Shown piece after piece: positions 5,989 to 11,604 of a stretch of DNA of 11,604 bases. Under the pieces are notes generated by a model. It saw only the letters and a program-made list of their open reading frames with translations, was not told the origin of the DNA and made no database searches. This stretch comes from an uncultured Collinsella sp. (lineage in GTDB: Bacteria > Actinomycetota > Coriobacteriia > Coriobacteriales > Coriobacteriaceae). Numbering within the stretch: the first letter of the stretch is position 1; each line of letters begins with the position of its first letter. Where the stretch lies: the NCBI GenBank assembly GCA_900757595.1, contig CAAEOL010000061.1:1-11604 (forward strand), written 5' to 3'. The translations under genes were made by a program, and so were the position numbers.

Positions 5989-6252
5989 ATGATTAGTTTT
6001 GACTACAAGCCGCAGGGTGTATGCTCTCGCAATATTCACCTCAATCTCTCTGACGATGGCAGCAAGGTGCTGGGCGTTGAGTTTACCGGCGGCTGTGACG
6101 GCAATCTCAAGGCAATCTCCAAGTTAGTCGAGGGTGCTCCTGCCGATCGCGTAATCGAGGTTCTCGCCGGTAATACCTGCGGTATGAAAAAGACCTCTTG
6201 CGCCGATCAGCTTACGCGCGCTATCGAGGCCGCTCGCGCCGAGATCGCCTAA
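5989..6252 (+). CDS. Small TSCPD-domain protein (TIGR03905-like)
   Basis: The product has 87 residues and resembles the TIGR03905/TSCPD group, stand-alone proteins related to a domain found at the C-terminus of some class II ribonucleotide reductases; the biochemical role is not established. Seen: four Cys at positions 12 (GVCSRN), 36 (GGCDGN), 64 (NTCGM) and 71 (TSCADQ, the TSCPD-like signature), spaced as a possible metal site. There is no signal peptide, so it is cytosolic. A GAGAGGGG site (5975-5982) precedes the ATG by 6 nt. The stop shares one base with the next start (TAATG), so the two genes are probably translated together, an odd pairing of a cytosolic Cys protein with an exported lipoprotein. 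Family call is from memory of the motif pattern. Confidence 0.82.
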   Translation: MISFDYKPQGVCSRNIHLNLSDDGSKVLGVEFTGGCDGNLKAISKLVEGAPADRVIEVLAGNTCGMKKTSCADQLTRAIEAARAEIA

Positions 6253-7463
6253 TGGGTATCGCCGACCACATCAAGAATGGAATATCGCGCCGTGGCTTTG
6301 TGCTCGGCGGTGCTGCCGCGGGCGCTGCCACGGTGCTTGCCGGTTGCTCGAAAAAAACGGGCACCAGCGACGATGCCGCCGGCGAGCCGCAGGTTATCAA
6401 GGACGATTCGAAGATTGTCTCGATCACTGATGAGTACGAAGCTGTTGATATCGATCTTGAGCCGGCGGCGTCGTGGACGCTGCCGCTGGGCACGCTGCTG
6501 TACTACTGCGATGGCGACTACGCCGCCGCGATGATGGCGCCTGCTTCTGCTCTGCATGCCAATACGCTTGGTGTGCTCAACCTGGGCGATGGCTCGCTTA
6601 CCACATTAATCGAGGATCCTATCGAGGGCACGGGATATGCTTTTTACGATGTCCGTGCCGGCGATGGCGTGTTTGCGTGGGTTGAGATGAACTTTGCCAA
6701 TTCATCGTGGAAGCTCTACGCTCAAAATCTGTCGGGCGCTTCGCTCTCTGGCGACGTGGCTGAGCTCGATCGAGGTGGCAAGGACTATGATCCGCCCCTG
6801 TTTACGGCGTTCGGGTCATCGGTCATCTGGTATAAAATGCCTTCGGCAGGCGGCAATAAAACGAGTAGTGATTCGTTTTGCTATCGTCGCTCGCTTAATG
6901 AATCCAAGGCCGAGGTAATTTGGAAATCGATGGGCCGCTTTGCATCGGCCCCGCGCGCGAGCGACGGCATTTTGACCATCTCGCCGCGTGTCCGCAACGA
7001 CGAAGGCGTCTACTATGGCATAACGGCAATCGATCTGACCGATGGCAACAACACCAAACGTGCCCAGCTAGTCCTTCCCTCGTCAGTCTCGCCTTTCGAG
7101 GCCGTATATATGGGCGATACCTTCGTGTTTTCTATCGAGGCGACCTATAGTGACGTGGGCAGCCTGGGCAACATGGGCACGTATATCGGTAATGAGGGAG
7201 GGCCATACCTCTTTCTGTCCCGCGAGCCGCTCGCATGTGCTGCCGGCAAGAAGAATAAATATCTCGTTAAGGTACAGGCATCGCATTTTCTCATCGACAC
7301 CTCTGCCAAGACCTATGGCTCGCTGTTGTCGCCCGACCGCGCTTTGGAATATGGCGATTATCCAGCTACGGCGGGAAAATCGGACTCATTCCTTACGTAC
7401 GCCACGGTGCGCAACAGCCAGGGTATACCCGAGACGGTCACCGCACGCCTATTCTCTCTTTAA
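6252..7463 (+). CDS. Tat-exported lipoprotein of unknown function
   Basis: From ATG 6252 the product has 403 residues. The N-terminus combines a twin-arginine motif SRRGF (12-16), an Ala/Gly-rich hydrophobic stretch, and a lipobox LAGC with Cys32, so it should be exported folded by the Tat system and lipid-anchored outside. The mature part (about 60-403) has repeated short strands with DGS, GDG and DGN turns, suggestive of a beta-propeller-like fold, but no family can be named. The ATG at 6198 lies inside the preceding gene and would bury the Tat signal, so 6252 is preferred. The start overlaps the TSCPD stop by one base with no strong ribosome site of its own, implying coupling. No cofactor-binding motif that would explain Tat export is visible. 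Confidence 0.85.
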   Translation: MGIADHIKNGISRRGFVLGGAAAGAATVLAGCSKKTGTSDDAAGEPQVIKDDSKIVSITDEYEAVDIDLEPAASWTLPLGTLLYYCDGDYAAAMMAPASALHANTLGVLNLGDGSLTTLIEDPIEGTGYAFYDVRAGDGVFAWVEMNFANSSWKLYAQNLSGASLSGDVAELDRGGKDYDPPLFTAFGSSVIWYKMPSAGGNKTSSDSFCYRRSLNESKAEVIWKSMGRFASAPRASDGILTISPRVRNDEGVYYGITAIDLTDGNNTKRAQLVLPSSVSPFEAVYMGDTFVFSIEATYSDVGSLGNMGTYIGNEGGPYLFLSREPLACAAGKKNKYLVKVQASHFLIDTSAKTYGSLLSPDRALEYGDYPATAGKSDSFLTYATVRNSQGIPETVTARLFSL

Positions 7464-7522
7464 GCTTAGAGGGGTTAAAAAGGCGCCAACAGGGGAATAA
7501 ACGCGTTGTAATTGTGAGTACC

Positions 7523-7561
7523 GCCCGCCGAGCTGCCGCGTCATAGTGGCATCCGGCGGGC
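7523..7561 (+). promoter_or_regulatory. Long hairpin between lipoprotein gene and response regulator
   Basis: GCCCGCCG (7523-7530) pairs with CGGCGGGC (7554-7561). Inside it TGCCGC (7534-7539) pairs with GTGGCA (7546-7551) through one G-T pair. No T tract follows, so a plain intrinsic terminator is unlikely. A TAAAAT (7572-7577) just downstream could be the -10 of the regulator operon, in which case the hairpin DNA overlaps its -35 region. Confidence 0.4.
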
Positions 7562-7616
7562 TCAGGTGCGTTAAAATGGGCTTGTTCTTAGCTGATTGAG
7601 ACAGGGGGGCCGTGTT

Positions 7617-8339
7617 ATGGCTTCAGATGCAAAAAAGATTCTGCTGGTCGAGGATGAGAAGGCAATCCGTGACGCCGTCGCTGCCTATCTCGAGCGCGAA
7701 GGCTACTGGGTTGTGGGTGTCGGCGACGGCCAGTCCGCGATCGAGGAGTTCGAGAAGCATCAGTTTGACCTGGTCGTGCTCGACCTTATGCTCCCCAAGA
7801 TCCCCGGCGAGCGCGTTTGCCGCACCATTCGCGATACCTCGGATGTCCCCATCATCATGCTGACTGCCAAGGGCGAGATCGAGGACCGTATTATCGGTCT
7901 TGAGCTCGGCGCCGACGACTATCTGATTAAGCCGTTCTCGCCGCGCGAGCTTGTCGCGCGCGTACGCGCCTTGTTCCGCCGTGCCCATCAGGCCGACGAG
8001 CCAGCCGTCGAGGTACTCGACTTCGGCGATCTGGTCATCGATATCTCGGGCCACAAGATTTTGGTCGAGGGCAAGGAAGTCGACCTGACGGCTTCCGAGT
8101 TTAAGCTGCTCACCACGCTTGCCCGTCACCCCGGTCGCGTCTACAACCGCATGGAGCTGGTCGAGAAGGTGCTCGGCTACGACTTTGAGGGCTATGAGCG
8201 CACCATCGATAGCCACGTGAAGAACCTTCGCGCCAAGCTGGGCGATGATCCCAAGAAGCCCAAGTGGCTCTACACCGTCCACGGTGTCGGCTATCGCTTC
8301 GAGGCTCCGGCCAAGACCGATAAGTCGGACGAGAAATAG
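7617..8339 (+). CDS. OmpR/PhoB-family response regulator
   Basis: The 240-residue protein has a receiver domain (about 6-120) and a winged-helix DNA-binding domain (about 135-232). Seen: acidic pocket VEDE (11-14), phospho-acceptor Asp56 in VVLDLMLP, Thr83 in MLTAKG, Lys105 in IKPFSP, and the wing region ending in YTVHGVGYRF, the usual close of OmpR-type domains. The start is ATG 7617, with AGGGGGG (7603-7609) 7 nt upstream; a TTG at 7596 is an unlikely alternative. The partner kinase gene starts 11 nt after the stop, so the two form one operon. Which genes it controls cannot be read from the window. Confidence 0.95.
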   Translation: MASDAKKILLVEDEKAIRDAVAAYLEREGYWVVGVGDGQSAIEEFEKHQFDLVVLDLMLPKIPGERVCRTIRDTSDVPIIMLTAKGEIEDRIIGLELGADDYLIKPFSPRELVARVRALFRRAHQADEPAVEVLDFGDLVIDISGHKILVEGKEVDLTASEFKLLTTLARHPGRVYNRMELVEKVLGYDFEGYERTIDSHVKNLRAKLGDDPKKPKWLYTVHGVGYRFEAPAKTDKSDEK

Positions 8340-8350
8340 GGAAATCACAT

Positions 8351-9916
8351 ATGACACCTGCGCGCTTTGAAATCGGACAAAAGCACAAGCAGGAGAGCGA
8401 GGCGGGTTCCAAGGCTAGTTGGAACACGCCTCGTTCCGATTCACGGCCAACGATGAGCTATCCCTCGCGCATGGCACTTGCTTTTGCTCTGACATCGCTC
8501 ATGACGGTATTGGTGCTGGTGGGCGTGGTCTCTGTTGTGTGGGGCACGGTCTTTTCGGATTACACGCGCTCCAATATCGTCGAGATCGCCAATTCTGCTG
8601 CCGAAAAGCTTGCGACGTCGTATGAGGAAAACGGCAACTGGACTGCGGGCGAGCTGCGCACGGTCGCGACATCGAGTTTGGTATCCGACGACCTGAGTAT
8701 GCAGGTCGTCAACAAGAAGGGCGTTGTCGTCTATGACGACTCATGGCCTTCGGCAAGCGCGACCGCCGATGTGCGCGAGAGCGAATCGGCGTCGAGCAGC
8801 TCGAGCGGTAAAAAAGCATCGCATAGCCCGGTCTCGTCTGCTCCAACCGACTCCGATAGCGTTGCCAACGTCGAAATCATAACGTCTTCGGGCGAGCATG
8901 TCGGACAGGTAAAGCTATGGGCCATCGGCTCCGATGCCTTGCTCACCAAGGCGGATTCTGCATTTAGGGAGAAGACCTTTAACGCCATGGCCCTCGCCGC
9001 GGTTGTTGCAATCTGCATTTCGGTCGTTATCGGATCGCTCGTGTCGCGCATGCTCACCAAGCCGATTCATCGTATTACGAGCACGGCCAAGCAAATTCGC
9101 GATGGCGATCTGTCCGCTCGTACTGGTTTGCGCGGTGATGACGAGATTGATCAGCTGGGTGAGACCTTCGATGAGATGGCCACTTCGCTCGAGAAGGATA
9201 TGAAACACGAGAAGCGCCTGACCTCAGACGTGGCTCACGAACTTCGTACTCCGCTTATGGCCATGCTCGCGACAGTCGAAGCCATGCAGGATGGGGTGTA
9301 TCCCACCGACGACGAGCATCTGGAAACCGTTGCATCCGAGACACGTCGCCTGGCCCGTCTGGTGCAGCAGATGCTCGATCTATCGCGCATGGAAAACAGC
9401 ACAGCGCCGCTCAACCTTGAGCCGGTGGACATGGTTCCCTTCGTGCGTTCCATCGTCAACGCTCAGGAGCGCCTGTTTGTTGACCGCGATCTGCGCTTGC
9501 GCTTTGCAGATGAAACCCAGGGTCACGACGATGTCGTCGAGGCCGATCCCGACATGATCACGCAGTGCGTCATCAATCTCATGAGCAACGCCATGCGCTA
9601 CACCCCCGAGGGCGGTTGGGTCGTGGTGTCGGTGCTCAGTGACCGCAAGCATGTCAGTGTTGCCGTTTCGGATACCGGCATCGGTATTGCCAAGGACGAT
9701 CTGTCGCGCATCTTTGGTCGTTTTTGGCGTGCCGACGCCAGTCGCGCCCGCGAGGCGGGTGGCCTGGGCGTGGGCCTCGCCGTGACTAAACAAATCGTCG
9801 AGCGCCATCATGGCTACATTTCCGTGGAGTCGGAGCTTGGAAAGGGTACGACTTTTACAATTCATCTGCCTCGCGAGCACACGGCGGACGCGGCATCTAC
9901 TACAATGGAGCACTAG
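8351..9916 (+). CDS. HAMP-domain sensor histidine kinase, partner of the upstream regulator
   Basis: The 521-residue product should sense an outside cue and phosphorylate the regulator encoded just before it. Seen in order: a hydrophilic cytosolic start (1-40), TM1 (about 41-65), an extracellular domain (about 66-208), TM2 (about 210-233), HAMP (about 234-285), the dimerisation domain with His296 in SDVAHELRTP, and an ATPase domain with Asn413 in the N box, DTGIGIA (441-447), FGRFW (455-459) and GGLGVGLA (470-477). All key catalytic residues are present. The extracellular domain carries a Ser-rich low-complexity stretch (144-170), possibly a flexible or surface-exposed insert. The ribosome site before ATG 8351 is weak (TAGGGA); translation may depend on the regulator gene 11 nt upstream. 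The signal is unknown. Confidence 0.94.
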   Translation: MTPARFEIGQKHKQESEAGSKASWNTPRSDSRPTMSYPSRMALAFALTSLMTVLVLVGVVSVVWGTVFSDYTRSNIVEIANSAAEKLATSYEENGNWTAGELRTVATSSLVSDDLSMQVVNKKGVVVYDDSWPSASATADVRESESASSSSSGKKASHSPVSSAPTDSDSVANVEIITSSGEHVGQVKLWAIGSDALLTKADSAFREKTFNAMALAAVVAICISVVIGSLVSRMLTKPIHRITSTAKQIRDGDLSARTGLRGDDEIDQLGETFDEMATSLEKDMKHEKRLTSDVAHELRTPLMAMLATVEAMQDGVYPTDDEHLETVASETRRLARLVQQMLDLSRMENSTAPLNLEPVDMVPFVRSIVNAQERLFVDRDLRLRFADETQGHDDVVEADPDMITQCVINLMSNAMRYTPEGGWVVVSVLSDRKHVSVAVSDTGIGIAKDDLSRIFGRFWRADASRAREAGGLGVGLAVTKQIVERHHGYISVESELGKGTTFTIHLPREHTADAASTTMEH

Positions 9917-9975
9917 CTTTTCGCTATTCGGTGAAGGAGGGGTTTCGTCCCTGCCGCTCCGAGTTTGCGAAAACG

Positions 9976-9993
9976 TGCGGGAAAGAACCCGCA
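9976..9993 (+). promoter_or_regulatory. Small hairpin in the purC leader
   Basis: TGCGGG pairs with CCCGCA around an AAAGAA loop. It ends 18 nt before the purC ribosome site and no T tract follows. It may be a leader element or the weak end of the kinase transcript. No known purine, guanine or ZTP riboswitch core could be recognised in 9917-10011. Confidence 0.3.
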
Positions 9994-10011
9994 TTACTGT
10001 CGTATTTTGGT

Positions 10012-10017
10012 AAGGAG
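10012..10017 (+). promoter_or_regulatory. Ribosome binding site of purC
   Basis: AAGGAG lies 8 nt before GTG 10026. It overlaps an upstream in-frame GTG at 10017, which therefore cannot be the start, and it is too far (17 nt) from ATG 10035. Confidence 0.75.
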
Positions 10018-10025
10018 TGACTCAC

Positions 10026-10913
10026 GTGACAACGATGGAGCGTCGTCCAGATTCCCGTGGCAAGGTTCGTGATATCTACGATGCCGGTGAAAACCTGCTG
10101 ATGGTCGCCACCGACCGCATTTCTGCGTTCGACTTCATTCTTCCCGACGAGATTCCGTTTAAGGGAGAGGTGCTCAACCGCATCTCGGCATTCTGGTTCG
10201 ATAAGTTTGCCGACATCGTTCCCAACCACCTCGTTTCCATCGACCCGGCGGATTTCCCTGAGGAGTTTGCTGAGTATCGTGACTACCTCGCCGGCCGCGC
10301 CATGCTGGTTAAGAAGGCCCAGACGATTCCTATCGAGTGCATCGTCCGCGGCTATCTGACCGGTTCGGGCAAGAAGACCTACGACGAGAACGGCACCGTC
10401 TGCGGCATCCAGCTGCCTGAGGGCCTGACCGAGGCTTCCAAGCTTCCTGAGCCGCTGTTCACGCCGTCCACGAAGGCCGAGATCGGTGACCACGACGAGA
10501 ACATCTCGTTCGAGCGTTGCTGCGAGATCGTGGGCGAGGACATCGCCACGCAGATTCGCGACCTTTCCCTCAAGATCTACAAGGCCGCTGCCGAGTACGC
10601 CGCGACCCGTGGCATCATCATTGCCGACACCAAGTTCGAGTTTGGTGTCATCGATGGCAAGGTCACGCTGATCGACGAGTGCCTCACGCCCGATTCCAGC
10701 CGTTTCTGGCCTGCTGCCAGCTACGAGGAGGGCAAGATCCAGCCCAGCTACGACAAACAATTCGTCCGCAATTGGCTCAAGGCCAACTGGGATATGACGG
10801 GGGAGACCCCGCACCTGCCCGCCGAGGTCATCGATGGCACGTCCGAGCGCTATCGCGAGGCCTTCCAGATCATCACGGGCTCCCAGTTCACAAGCATGAA
10901 GGAGAACGCATAA
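10026..10913 (+). CDS. purC: Phosphoribosylaminoimidazole-succinocarboxamide synthase (SAICAR synthetase)
   Basis: The cytosolic enzyme joins CAIR and aspartate using ATP to give SAICAR, the substrate PurB then cleaves. From GTG 10026 the product has 295 residues, near the length of the longer bacterial and fungal-type forms. Seen: RGKVRDIYD near the N-terminus (11-19, nucleotide-binding region), ATDRISAFDF (28-37), IECIVRGYLTGSG (103-115), TPSTKAEIGDHDE (146-158), the family signature IADTKFEFG (199-207), and DECLTPDSSRFWP (217-229). All expected active-site segments are intact. The next gene's GTG follows its TAA with no gap, so the two are one transcript. An internal ATG at 10035 is a less likely start. 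Control by purine level is likely on general grounds but no operator is recognised. Confidence 0.96.
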   Translation: MTTMERRPDSRGKVRDIYDAGENLLMVATDRISAFDFILPDEIPFKGEVLNRISAFWFDKFADIVPNHLVSIDPADFPEEFAEYRDYLAGRAMLVKKAQTIPIECIVRGYLTGSGKKTYDENGTVCGIQLPEGLTEASKLPEPLFTPSTKAEIGDHDENISFERCCEIVGEDIATQIRDLSLKIYKAAAEYAATRGIIIADTKFEFGVIDGKVTLIDECLTPDSSRFWPAASYEEGKIQPSYDKQFVRNWLKANWDMTGETPHLPAEVIDGTSERYREAFQIITGSQFTSMKENA

Positions 10914-11489
10914 GTGAGTACCCGTAGCGCCACGAACAAGCGCACGCAATCCCACGAGGTTACCGGGGTTGCGCGCAAGTCCGCCGCATCTGCTAAGCCT
11001 GCCCGTCAGGCAGCGAGCTCTGTCCGCGTCGTGCCGGCTTCGTCTAAGGCACGCCGCAAAGAGCTCGAGAAGGGCGAGAACCTCGAGGGCCTCTCTAAAG
11101 AGGAGAAGCGCGCCCGCAAGGCTAAGCAGCGCGCCAAGGAGGACCGCATCTACACGGTGTCGAATATCCTCCTCAAGCAGGACGAGGACTACACCAAGCG
11201 CCGTCGCATCTGGTGGATTGTGCTCGCCATTGGCATGGTGCTCGTCGTGGCAATTGGGGCCTCGCTGTACTTCGCTCCCGCTGGCATGGTGTCCAGCCCT
11301 GTCCAGATGGTCGGCATCGTTTTGTCCTATGTCATCATTTTGGGTGACTTTATCTACGACTTCGTTCGTATTCGTCCCCTGCGCAACATGTACCGCGCGC
11401 AGGCCGAGGGCATGTCCGAGAACAAGCTCAACGCCCTTATCGAGCGCTCGGCTGCCGAGGAGGACAAGAAGGACTCCAAGAAGAAGTAG
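10914..11489 (+). CDS. Two-TM basic membrane protein of unknown function
   Basis: The 191-residue product is not recognised. It has a long, very basic cytosolic N-terminus with Ala, Lys and Arg-rich segments and a charged helix or coiled-coil-like stretch (about 45-80), two membrane segments (about 100-120 and 130-151) joined by a short loop, and a charged C-terminal tail ending in a Lys-rich run. Both termini should lie inside the cell by the positive-inside rule. GTG 10914 directly abuts the purC stop and AAGGAG (10899-10904, inside purC) lies 9 nt before it. The long charged tails suggest contact with nucleic acid, lipid head groups or another protein, but this is only inference. A terminator follows. 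Confidence 0.82.
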   Translation: MSTRSATNKRTQSHEVTGVARKSAASAKPARQAASSVRVVPASSKARRKELEKGENLEGLSKEEKRARKAKQRAKEDRIYTVSNILLKQDEDYTKRRRIWWIVLAIGMVLVVAIGASLYFAPAGMVSSPVQMVGIVLSYVIILGDFIYDFVRIRPLRNMYRAQAEGMSENKLNALIERSAAEEDKKDSKKK

Positions 11490-11520
11490 CGTTTGCATTC
11501 ATACTTATCGCTAAGATATA

Positions 11521-11550
11521 AGGCGCGTCGTTTTTGCGGCGCGCCTTTTT
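11521..11550 (+). terminator. Intrinsic terminator of the purC operon
   Basis: A 10-bp stem, AGGCGCGTCG with CGGCGCGCCT (one T-G pair), has a TTTTTG loop and ends in a run of T, 31 nt after the stop of the membrane protein. Confidence 0.9.
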
Positions 11551-11578
11551 ACTGTTCTATAGATAGATGGAGTGGCAC

Positions 11579-11604
11579 ATGATTCGAGCTGCCCTGACGG
11601 TCGA
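11579..11604 (+). CDS. Start of an unidentified gene, cut by the window edge
   Basis: ATG 11579 is preceded by GGAG (11569-11572) at 6 nt and opens a frame reading MIRAALTV up to the edge. It lies just after a terminator, where a new transcription unit is expected. Eight residues are too few to name a family. Confidence 0.5.

Noticed and set aside
9917..10011. A purine or ZTP riboswitch before purC
   Set aside because: The leader is under 110 nt and shows only one short hairpin; none of the conserved core strings of those riboswitches could be found.
9924..11498. A 524-codon open frame on the minus strand
   Set aside because: It is antisense to purC and the following membrane gene, both of which are clear, and shows the same biased composition as other shadow frames.

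Overview
The window looks like chromosomal DNA of a high-GC Gram-positive gut Actinomycetota, most like a Collinsella-type coriobacterium. This is an inference from GC-rich codon use, GTG starts beside strong AAGGAG sites, a thioester/SpaA surface protein with no outer-membrane genes, and the mix of gene families; no search was run. All recognised genes read on the + strand except the first, which reads leftward and runs off the left edge.

Layout. (1) 1-958, minus: 5' part of a secreted thioester-domain (TQxA) plus SpaA-repeat surface adhesin. (2) 959-1754: an AT-rich gap, a tRNA-Gly(CCC) with its own terminator, then a stretch of hairpins and two 56-bp direct repeats whose 3' ends copy the 3' end of that tRNA. 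(3) 1755-3101: purB with a strong terminator. (4) 3243-5875: a family-3 solute-binding protein overlapping by 4 bp a membrane diguanylate cyclase, a likely ligand-sensing c-di-GMP module. (5) 5989-7463: a small four-cysteine TSCPD-family protein coupled by a TAATG overlap to a Tat-exported lipoprotein of unknown function. (6) 7617-9916: an OmpR-family response regulator and its HAMP-type sensor kinase. (7) 10026-11489: purC followed directly by a two-TM basic membrane protein, then a terminator and the first codons of another gene.

How they relate. PurB and PurC are both enzymes of de novo purine synthesis: PurC makes SAICAR and PurB cleaves it to AICAR. Here they lie about 7 kb apart with sensing genes between them. 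Three units (SBP-GGDEF, TSCPD-Tat lipoprotein, two-component system) deal with surface sensing or signalling, but nothing in the sequence shows they share one circuit. The least explained parts are the repeat/hairpin region behind tRNA-Gly, the SBP-GGDEF pair and the TSCPD-lipoprotein pair.
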